Of a stretch of DNA of 64,000 nt, positions 43,354-51,805 are shown one piece after another. The notes beneath the pieces are model-generated. The model saw only the letters and a program-made list of their open reading frames with translations. It was not told the origin of the DNA and did not search any database. The stretch comes from Phytophthora colocasiae (taxonomy: Eukaryota; Oomycota; Peronosporomycetes; Peronosporales; Peronosporaceae). A program made the translations under genes and the position numbers. Within the stretch, counting starts at the first letter, position 1. Every line of letters starts with the position of its first letter. The stretch spans positions 1,240,001 through 1,304,000 of the forward strand of contig JAGKQI010000103.1 of assembly GCA_018806915.1 (NCBI GenBank), written 5' to 3'.

Positions 43354-45937
43354 ATGAGCGCAGCGTCTGCTTCTGCGTCGGACGAGCTGCTCGAGAACGT
43401 GCAAAGCTGGTTTGTCGACAACTTCTATGATGGAGAGACGCAACTTCTTGGCGGACCGAATGAAGTGCTCAAGGATCTCGACTCGACTCAACAGATTTGT
43501 GATGGATCGCCATCTCTCATAACACGGTCGTCCATGGTGAAGCCAAACGGAGCTTGTCCCGAGATTTTTACGAATATGAATGCTTCGTGCACTTGTTTGG
43601 ATGGTATGGATGACACAGTTTGGGAGTTCCAAATACGACTGAAAGCGAGCGAGAATAGTACAACGACATACTCGTCGACGCAGTCGCTTTCAGACACCTT
43701 GGAAATTAACGCAATCCAAACACTTTATGTGCCGGGAACGCTGCAAAAACTGTAAGTTCATACTGTATGTAGTCGAAACGCGACTTGCTTAATTGACGAA
43801 CCTTGTTGATGACCACAGAAGTATCATAGGAACAAGTGACACACCCCTTCCAATCGAATTTGTGCCCGAGTATCGAAACCAAGCCGGCCACGAGCTCCCG
43901 ATAGCGCGTTCTCTGTATCCGACATCAAACCTGTCAAATATGTGCGTCAATCTCGATAGAAAGGGGCGGTGGATCCCCTCATTCTAACAGTTTCATTTGT
44001 CTCGACAGTGAGGTAGCTGGCATTGACATGTTCACAACCGTCACAGATGTGGCGAACTTCATGCCGTCTTCAGCAACCAGCGTGTAGGTCCTGTTGCTGT
44101 ATTTGAGCATTCATGAAAATTCTAACGTGGCAGTATTCTTTGTACAGAACTCTACGGAATTGTAACATCACCTCGTTTGGGTTTGAGTTCCTAGTGGACC
44201 TGAACAACCTCACGCAATTGTGAGTGTTCGCTTTACTTGAGTCTCAAGTTGCGAGTGACAGCCTTTTTGACGATACTTCTCCTTGTTTGAACGCAGAGAT
44301 CTCTCGCGCAACAACATGGCATCGGCATACGCAGGAATAGCGAACCAGTTTTTCAAGGATCGGTGTGCCTTGACTTTTTGCGAATTGGAGGAATAGTACG
44401 TAACCCATTGCACGATTCATTTGCAACCTCCATACTAACTCTTCACTTTGATGCAGTAATTTGTCGTATAACAGTCTCTCCGAGTTCCCAACGACCCCCC
44501 TAAACGTGAAAACGCTGCAGAAATTGTACGTTTCGTCACGCAAGTCGCCAATACATGATCTAACAATTATTTGACCGCATTCTGTCAGCTACATTCAGGG
44601 CAATTCAATAACCAACTTCACAGTCAACCCAACCACGTTCATCCAGATCGAAGAACTTGAAGACTTCAAGGCAGACCTCGCCAGTGAATCTTCAGATTGC
44701 AACGCGGGACAATGGGAAACAGCGCACAACTCAAGATTTTGTGTAGCTGGTACTAGTTCTTCAGGTTTGTTGCTCTCTCAAAACTGTAAGTATCCAGGAA
44801 CTAACCCAACCATTCCCACCAGGATCAAGTGGCACGAACCCACTCATATTCGTACTATTCGCGGGAGTCCTGGTCGTCCTTCTGCTCATGGGCGTGTTGA
44901 TTTGGCAGAGAATTGCACACAGGAAAGACCGATCGTCCGAGATGCATCAGCGCACGTCCAACCGAGACCAATTGTACTCGATCTTTAATCCAGACTTTGA
45001 GGACCACGAGACGATGCGTGTACGTTTGGCTACAGACCCGCTTATCGTCACCAACCGGCTCAACTACGACGAAGTGAAACTTGAGCGATGTATTAACAGA
45101 GGAGGCTTCGGCATAGTGTTCGCCGGCACGTATCGTGGGCGACAGATAGCAGTCAAGAAGATCCGCTTGAACCGGGAGACCGAGGGGTCCCAGATCGAAC
45201 AGTTCATCAGAGAGGTCACTCTGATGGCAATACTACGACACCCTCGAGTAGTGGAGTTCATTGGAGTGGCTTGGGACGCAGTTGTGGACTTGTCTGCAGT
45301 AACCGAATTGATGGAGCGTGGAGATCTGATCACCGTGCTGCAGAAGTGCCGGGAGAACGGGTATCAGTTGACATGGAGAGACCACAAGGCTACAATCGCG
45401 CTTCACATTGTGGAAGCGTTGGCGTACTTGCACTTACTGAGTCCTAAAGTAATCCACCGCGACTTGAAATCCAAGAACGTGCTCTTGAACGACGATATGG
45501 AGGCGAAACTGAGCGATTTTGGTATTTCACGCGAGCGGTTTGACACTGAGACGTCAATGACCGCCGGTATGGGCACTGCATTCTGGATCGCACCTGAAGT
45601 ATTGAGAGGCCAGGACTATGACGAGAAGGCCGACGTGTTTTCGTTTGGTGTGGTGCTGTCTGAACTTGACACTGACGACTACCCATACTGGAGCGCAGCC
45701 AACCCACCGGGAGGCAAACTACAGGAAGGTAAAATCTTGCAGCTCGTGGCTGCTGGCAAATTACGACCTGCGTTCTCACAAAATTGTCCACCCTCCATCG
45801 TTAGGGTGGCAGACCGCTGTCTGCAGGTCCGTCCTGAGGATCGGCCTAGCGCCGCTGAACTTGTGCGGGTTTTCCAGGGGTTACTTGTGCTGGAGTTGTC
45901 CTCTGGAGTGTCCTCCATGAGTATGGACAGTCTGTAG
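43354..45937 (+). CDS. LRR receptor-like TKL kinase C (eight exons)
   Basis: Exons are 43354-43751, 43819-43941, 44009-44083, 44148-44219, 44297-44395, 44457-44525, 44589-44764 and 44823-45937; the product is 708 residues. Introns 1-6 are phase 2 as in kinase A; the seventh, before the membrane span, is phase 1. The four-cysteine module reads CDGSPSLITRSS, NGACPE, SCTCLDGM, WEFQI. LRR exons include TLRNCNITSFGFEFL and LDLSRNNMA. The juxtamembrane pair is CNAGQWETAHNSRFCVAG. The span is near 344-365. The kinase (about 420-700) has GGFGIVFAG, VAVKKI, HRDLKSKNVLL, DFGISRE, FWIAPEVLRGQDYDEKADV and SELDTDDYPYW. The ATG is directly preceded by an in-frame TGA and the product starts ASASASDELLENV with no signal peptide. 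So either an upstream exon is missed or secretion is lost. Confidence 0.85.
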
Positions 45938-46183
45938 TGCAAACAAGCGTTCGGGCTGAATTCCACTACTGTACTACCTCTTCAATGTACTACTCGATAC
46001 TATCGAGTCGATGGTGCTGCTTACGGGCAATCCTTCCCGACTGCGCTAGTGTCGTTGGATGTGTTCGCGGTACATACCAACCTGCTGGCGTTGACCCCAC
46101 ACGCACTCCGCTGCTAGCGGTGCTGGGCCACAAAGAGCTCGAAAGCGTGCAGTTCCGGCTCCGTCGACGAAGTGGGACCGACG
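44063..46183 (+). repeat. Segmental duplication, copy 1 (kinase C exons 3-8 and 3' flank)
   Basis: About 2.1 kb are nearly identical to 57238-61063 after removing the hAT insertion there. The identity covers introns and 246 bp beyond the stop codon, so it is a DNA-level duplication. Breakpoints are GCCGTCTTCAGCA on the left and GTGGGACCGACG on the right. Confidence 0.92.
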
Positions 46184-46664
46184 GGCAAGTTGCGTGTTGT
46201 GGACAACAGCTTCGTGAGAGCCATGGCGACTTCAATGCAACTTTCATTTCGACAACTGGGTAGCTATGCTTTTGGGATGCAGCCAAAGTAAGTTCCATTC
46301 CAGTGAAGAGGTCCACTGCATTCGACGTCTATCCTAGTACATGTAGTGGTGAAAACACGTTGAAGTGGTTTTGCCAGCTTGAAGTGGTTTTACCAGTTAT
46401 TGCGTTTTTACAGCGGAACCACCTCTGTAGACGAACCCCATCCCCTCTGTAGATGAGCCCCCTGTCGCTTTGCCAATTCGGTGACGGCTGCAGCTCTCGC
46501 CACAATGAGCTTCCAGGGCTGAAACTCTGCACGAACATGTAGGACCATTTGGTGCAGCTTGTGTTATCTTCACAGGGCATGGGCATATGTGTACGGCGCG
46601 CAAGCCACGTATATCTAGCGCAACTACCGGAAACACCTCATTGCCGGATCGGTGCAGAGTGGTA
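46184..46664. other. Non-coding stretch before the MULE
   Basis: No gene is recognised. Short frames occur on both strands, and a near-repeat GAAGTGGTTTTRCCAG occurs twice near 46360-46400. It could be transposon debris. Confidence 0.4.
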
Positions 46665-46673
46665 CGGTGTGAC

Positions 46674-46795
46674 GGGAAAATCTATGGAGCTCGAGGTTAC
46701 GGAGCTCGAGGTTACGGAGCTCGAGGTACCAAAAAATCATATGTGTCGACCAAAATAAAAATAGTAAACACAAAATTTTATTTTATCTCAAATGA
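46674..46795 (+). repeat. Left terminal inverted repeat of the MULE
   Basis: About 122 bp, with three units of GGAGCTCGAGGTTAC (the last diverging into GGTACC) and then an AT-rich part. It pairs with 48830-48936. Confidence 0.88.
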
Positions 46796-47278
46796 ATTAA
46801 CTCCGACAGTAATTGTCAAAGAGTTTATTTAATTTGGCGAAATGGGCAACCAGAGGAATTACTGTTAGTATTTCGCTGCTGTAAGTGAACTCAATTAATA
46901 TGTATAATGCTGTAGCACGAAGAATACTTTTGAAGTATCGGATTGCTTTGGATAGGTGAGCAGGGGCCGAAGAACTGTGAACTGTGCATATCATGCAAAT
47001 TGTGTAGAGCTGTCGACTTCGCGGTGTCGACTCAGATGACGTCCTGACGTCCCACAGTCATCGAGCGACGTCGATCTGCCAACCCGTCGACAGCCATCAT
47101 TCTGTCACTATTTTGATTTAAAGAATAATCGTGCGGAAGCAGTTTGATTACACAACGGTCTAGTGAGTTCACGGATCCCATTAGAGCGGGAGGGGAGGCA
47201 ACACACACAACGGCAACATGTACGCGCAGAGTCTAATACTCAACTGCGTCGTCATCTGGTTGGTATACAACAGCGAAG

Positions 47279-47458
47279 ATGGCCCGTATAAGCCACTCAC
47301 GCCCTCAATGCCTTGGAAATCGTCGTGGTGGAGGCTGTGGTTACGGGGTTACCGTCACCACGAATGCGGTCGCTGTGATCAGTGACAGGAAAGTGGATGC
47401 ATTTGCCATCTGCTCAACGACGGCTGTGTATGCTGTGACGGCTAAGAACAAGAAGTAG
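47279..47458 (+). CDS. Small ORF inside the MULE, unknown
   Basis: A 59-residue frame contains GGGCGYGVTVTTNAVAVISD and ends TAKNKK. It reads like a compact secreted-type or hydrophobic peptide but has no family resemblance. It may be cargo captured by the MULE or chance. Confidence 0.2.
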   Translation: MARISHSRPQCLGNRRGGGCGYGVTVTTNAVAVISDRKVDAFAICSTTAVYAVTAKNKK

Positions 47459-47583
47459 ATCTTCTGCTTGAAACACTTGGACCTCGGTGTCAACATGATC
47501 AACAAGGTTGTCTAGGTAGTGTGTGGCTGGCTATTAATTAATGATAATGTCGATTCCGCTGACAGTTGCTGTATTGTTGGCGG

Positions 47584-47886
47584 ATGGTAAAGAACACATC
47601 CAAGAGAAGATTCACTGTACTGCTCATCGTCTCGGCTACAGTTGTAGCATTAGGTGTTGTCACCGTCAAGTCCCTCTGAACGCTGATGGTCTGCCAAGAC
47701 TTGTGGAGCAAGTGTCTATCAATCACAGAGGCAAACCTGAACTCAAATGCAGCGAACATCTCGTACAAGTACGCGACGGATAAGGTGTATGTGCAGGTGC
47801 ACCACCTTGGGAGTGAGCTCACGTACAATGGCTCCTACTACACTGCCATCATGCTGTTCGACGGCAAGATCTTCAACGTCACATAG
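47584..47886 (+). pseudogene. Possible captured ORF in the MULE, with one in-frame stop
   Basis: From ATG 47584 the frame begins VKNTSKRRFTVLLIVSATVV, a basic start followed by a hydrophobic segment like a signal anchor. It meets one TGA after 31 codons, then continues open for 69 more codons (ANISYKYATDKVYVQVHH, ELTYNGSYYTAIMLFDGKIF) to a TAG. The sequence on both sides of the TGA looks coding. It is not a transposase, lies on the opposite strand to the transposase piece, and could be a gene fragment carried by the element. Confidence 0.35.
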
Positions 47887-48449
47887 TTTATGGAGGCAGA
47901 AATGCCTATGGCATTTGACGTGGAACGTTCCCACGAGAGGAATCTTACGCATACATGTATAACAGACACAAGGAAAGGTTTTAGCAACGGTTTGAGGAGA
48001 AAGGAATCGATAGCTGCGTCTTTGCGTTATTCGCACTCAGTCTCGACGATACTCAAAGGTCATAGAGAAGTACCAACCCACTGCGATACAATTGAGTTGA
48101 AAACGGTCTGCTCAGACGCACCAGGCTCCACGGAAACGTTGGTCAGCTGATATGGAGCATCATTTCCCTTTTGAAGCCGTTCCTTTTCTTGGAAAGCGAG
48201 TAATTCATCGGGGTGGAGGTTTTTTCATGTGTGGAGCGACAATGCTCCCTTTCGAATAGACAGCTCAATCTCGCAACTTAAGCAGTAGAAGCCCCTAGCA
48301 TGGTCACACGTGAGTTGATCTATTGGGACACTGGCGGGCTCATCGTGAGCGATACACACAATAAACTGGCAGTTTGCTTTTACTGGCTGTGATCTTTTTG
48401 GTACGGAAAATACTCTCCCTGCAGGTCAATATTGATCGCATCGACCGCT

Positions 48450-48757
48450 TCAATGCGAACCTCCATCTTGTACCAATTTTGGTTGTTCCCCGTTGTGTTC
48501 GAACTCGACTTTCTCTCGGAGGTGACGTGTGTTCTTGGTTTTGCCGTAGTGATCACATTGGAAATCACGTTGTCGAATTTCATGTGCCTTGTTTTTCTTG
48601 TTATGGGTCTTGGTCACGTCAATAACTTGGCGCCGATTCCATCTGTGAAGGGCAGTCTCTGCCTCTTCATAAGACTCAAAGACTTGTTCCGGAGGTGGCG
48701 GAATGAGGTAGCTCGAGGTTGTTGCTGCAGGTGGTGCCGATGCTGGTGTTGAAGCCA
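48450..48757 (-). pseudogene. MULE transposase N-terminal fragment
   Basis: About 102 residues follow the ATG at 48757. A Pro/Ala/Ser-rich start leads to a segment YEEAETALHRWNRRQV then HEIRQRDFQCDHYGKTKN, which resembles the N-terminal DNA-binding part of MULE/FAR1-type transposases. The frame stops after this and the catalytic domain is absent. Confidence 0.55.
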
Positions 48758-48829
48758 TAATTGAAGAATGAATGGACTCAAAAAGAGCAAAACTCACAGG
48801 CAAATGTAGGTTTCGAATAGCACACCATC

Positions 48830-48936
48830 TCATTTGCGATAAAATAAAATTTTGTGTTTACTATTTTTATTTTGGTCGACACATATGATTTTTTGGTACC
48901 TCGAGCTCCGTAACCTCGAGCTCCATAGATTTTCCC
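48830..48936 (-). repeat. Right terminal inverted repeat of the MULE
   Basis: About 107 bp, with two units of the 15-bp repeat. Apart from the missing unit it differs from the left copy at only a base or so over the AT-rich part. Confidence 0.88.
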
Positions 48937-49092
48937 CGGTGTGACCTACCCTGGATCGGCGCATCCCCCAGCGCATCCCCCTGGCTCATCACAGCGGAGA
49001 GTCACAGTATACTGTCCGGTTAATGTGTATACATGACCTGTGTACTGCAATTACCAGTTCCAGCTCTGTGTAACTTCGGTATGGAACTAACA

Positions 49093-50160
49093 CTACGGAA
49101 TCGTGGTGGTTGATACTCTCGCACTACTTGAGGGCGGAGGCAGGGGATCACGATGGCCTGGGGAGGGGGACCGGAAGTCAGGCACTGGAGCGATAGAGTA
49201 TCGCCGCGGTGGAAGCCATGGAGCTATAGAAGTGTCTCGCAGCGGTGGAAGCGCGAAATCACTCGGCGGTGGTGTCGGAGCAGTTGGAGTTAAGGCAGGT
49301 GGCGGTGGAACCACGCAACGTAGCTTCCGGACTACATCGTGCACTAGAGGCAGCGATGTAGCTTTAAGTTGGTACGTCTCAATAATTCGTCTCGGGAACT
49401 GAATCATCACGGGCCACAAAAAGCCCAGCTGCAGCAGCTTACCATGTAGCATGGCCTCTGCAACTTCATTTCTAGCCACCGCAAGGCCAAACAGGAACTC
49501 TGGTCGCCCCCTAACACCAGCGTAGTCGCTTTTAGAAGCGGTATGTTCAGCAAATCTCCTCGCAATGTTTTTTGAACGACCGATCTTCATCACGTACGAC
49601 GCTTTGCCACCGATCACCGGCCCATCGGGCAATCCGTCGAAGGCTTCCTTAGTTCCGCAGTGTAATACATACAAACCTGAAGTTGCCTCGGGTGCGTACA
49701 GCAGACCTGGATCGTGTTGCCCTTGAAAAAGTACTCGCTGGTTAACCACCCTTCTAATCGCACCCCAGTCAGAATGTATTCTTTCCACGCGCATTTCATC
49801 GTCGATTAACGCGTACTCAAGGCTGAGGTATGTGGTCTCAGGAATGAGAGAGCTGATAACAGATTCAGTAGACAAATGGGCGTCGAATTCGCCGACGAGT
49901 AGTCGTTCCCCATGAAAGTGCTGAGCAACCACTCCCGACAGGCTTCGCGGTCTGTTATGCGGTATTTTGTTCAGAATAGACGTCCATGGGACGAAAGGGA
50001 CTCCATCATGGAAGTACACTTCAGGGAAAATCTTCTCGTAATGTCTTAAAGTATCATGCGGGACCAGGGGGCGAGTGCTCCACTCGCCAAATTCCATCGG
50101 GGTCATGGTCTGGGTGTAGTCCATCCTAGCCTTGGGTGGCGAAAGGAAGAGTGAGCCCAT
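49093..50160 (-). CDS. GIY-YIG-like nuclease-domain ORF
   Basis: An intact 355-residue frame starts MGSLFLSPP; a second ATG 12 codons in is possible. Residues about 160-205 show a GIY-YIG-like core: GLYVLHCG, then SYVMKIGRSKNIARRFAEH, with the Tyr, Gly and Arg positions expected of the T5orf172/MUG113 branch. The region before it is helical and acidic. After residue 270 the protein is Pro/Ser-rich with no motif. No signal peptide or membrane span is present. It lies between a MULE and a Copia element, so it may belong to a mobile element, but no ends were found. The activity is inferred only from the motif. Confidence 0.55.
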   Translation of the reverse strand: MGSLFLSPPKARMDYTQTMTPMEFGEWSTRPLVPHDTLRHYEKIFPEVYFHDGVPFVPWTSILNKIPHNRPRSLSGVVAQHFHGERLLVGEFDAHLSTESVISSLIPETTYLSLEYALIDDEMRVERIHSDWGAIRRVVNQRVLFQGQHDPGLLYAPEATSGLYVLHCGTKEAFDGLPDGPVIGGKASYVMKIGRSKNIARRFAEHTASKSDYAGVRGRPEFLFGLAVARNEVAEAMLHGKLLQLGFLWPVMIQFPRRIIETYQLKATSLPLVHDVVRKLRCVVPPPPALTPTAPTPPPSDFALPPLRDTSIAPWLPPRRYSIAPVPDFRSPSPGHRDPLPPPSSSARVSTTTIP

Positions 50161-50834
50161 GCGTAGTAGCTGCTGGCATGAGGTTCATGGGTGCGCTCTC
50201 TTCATGGCCATGGCCCAATCAGAGAGCAGCTAATACACTTGGTGAGCTCCATTGCGTTTAAGTTGGGGAGCTCCATTCGGCTCAACTTGGGGGGGGGGGG
50301 GACACCGGACCTCTCAAAGGTGTCGCCAAAGCAGCCGATTGATCGGAGGCAAAGGCGGACCCGCCTCGCGATGGTGGTGGCGCGCTCCGCCACCGGTCAA
50401 CGCGCAGGTGGGTGACTTCTTGAGGACCAACGTCGAGTTCAGATGGAGCGGCGAACAGGGGACGTGAACCACGTCGTGGTCATGGCTTCACCTGAAGAAG
50501 TCAAATGACGAGACAAACAGCAGAGTCAAGAGCTTCACTTGCCGCTCAGACCCAGCGGCGGCTGCTTGCTTATGCACATCGTGCACGACACGTCCTCTCG
50601 CATCGGTCGGTAGTAAACCAGTTGAGCCAAACCCGATGCAGCGAGATGCTGAGCGAATCCAACATCTATACAGTCACTGCAGGCACAGATAGAGGTGACG
50701 ACTCGCAGTGTGGAAAGTATGGAGCGCCTTGCCTTCCATCTCGAGAGACTCACGCGTGAATTCCTACCACGAGAACCGAACGATGGGGTGCGGGTGACCA
50801 ACGGTCGATCAGAATTGTCAACTATGGACATACA
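50161..50834. other. Gene-poor stretch with a 14-base G run
   Basis: No gene is seen. A run of 14 G occurs near 50290, with overlapping frames of 60-100 residues on both strands that do not look coding. This ends at the 3' LTR of Copia element 2. Confidence 0.45.
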
Positions 50835-50927
50835 TGTTAGAAAGGTACGTTGAGATCAGCCTGTGGCTTAATACGCAAAATGAAGAGAGAGATTGCAAAG
50901 CTTAGCATACCTATCCAACTACTGTTA

Positions 50928-51739
50928 TTGTACTCTGCAGAAGTGAAGATACCAAGATTTAGCGCCCAAAATGAACGCTTTAGCTTTATAAAACCTATAG
51001 TGATAGTTAGATATCTAGGGTAACTTTGCCCGCTGAGTTCAAAAATGAGGTCGGTTTTGGCTAATTCGGCGTGGTTTTAACGCTACGAGCACACAAAAAA
51101 TGTAATTCGGAACTCGCCAAAGTCTGGTGAGTAGGGTTGCTTCAAATACAGCCATACTATTGGCTAAGCAGTGCAAACATGTGGGATTTCACGTGAAAGG
51201 GCGGCAATTGCTGATCAATTCGCGATTGCACACTTTCATCTACAATGATTTGGAACAATTTTAAAGAGGTTATAAAAGGTCTCCCCCTATTGCTTGTACG
51301 TTCCTGTTTTAATCAGCATTGATTAGTACAGGTCTTGCAGCATATCAGAACAGTCAGATTTACGGGGAAGTCGGTGTCCGGGTTGGCGTTGTAGTGCGCC
51401 ATTACGCGCGAAACTGTTTGAAGGGAGCAGCTAAGACACTCAGCAACCGATTCCCTCGTGCGCTTTCCGCGATAGAGCCCTAGATTTTTCTGTAGAGTGA
51501 AAAATGCATGGTTCTTCACCATCATTTTTTTTTCTCCACTGCTAAACTCGTGGCGTTCGGCGTTCATTTTTGCTCAATGAACGAACTTATGAGATGAAAG
51601 AGCGTGCGCATAGCGTGTAGGGCGCCCCCAGCTATCAATTCCATGTTTTATTTTCTCTATAGCTTTAATATTCGAACCGCAATGCGTCAAAACGTGTGCG
51701 GGAAAAAGTTACTGGTGTCTTCATTTCTGCGGAGTACAA
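50928..51739. mobile_element. Tc1/mariner-like non-autonomous element in the LTR
   Basis: The 812-bp insert is flanked by TA (50926-50927, 51740-51741). Inverted repeats of about 27 bp begin TTGTACTC and continue with few mismatches through GCAGAA and TGAAGA. The minus-strand ORF 51567-51313 (84 residues) contains RESVAECLSCSLQTVSRVMA, a helix-turn-helix like the N-terminal DNA-binding domain of Tc1/pogo-type transposases. No DDE domain remains. Confidence 0.78.
51313..51567 (-). pseudogene. Truncated transposase, HTH part only
   Basis: 84 residues with a predicted helix-turn-helix (RESVAECLSCSLQTVSRVMA) next to the right end of the mariner-like element. The catalytic part is missing. Confidence 0.5.
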
Positions 51740-51805
51740 TATTAATACCTCCGCCTGAAATGGTCGACGTTCCCCCCAGATCTGTACGCCCTACAACTTT
51801 TCCTT

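Larger units (their letters stand above)
46674..48936. mobile_element. Mutator-like element with long inverted repeats and 9-bp TSD
   Basis: The 2263-bp element is bounded by the 9-bp direct repeat CGGTGTGAC (46665-46673 and 48937-48945), the usual MULE target size. Terminal inverted repeats of about 110-120 bp begin GGGAAAATCTATGGAGCTCG. The left one has three copies and the right one two copies of a 15-bp unit GGAGCTCGAGGTTAC. Inside, the minus strand carries a truncated transposase N-terminus next to the right repeat. The + strand carries short ORFs that do not look like transposase. The element is non-autonomous. Confidence 0.88.

Noticed and set aside
50284..50302. G run considered as a telomere-like or G-quadruplex site
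   Set aside because: It is a single run of 14 G with no repeated spacing, and no telomeric repeat is near.
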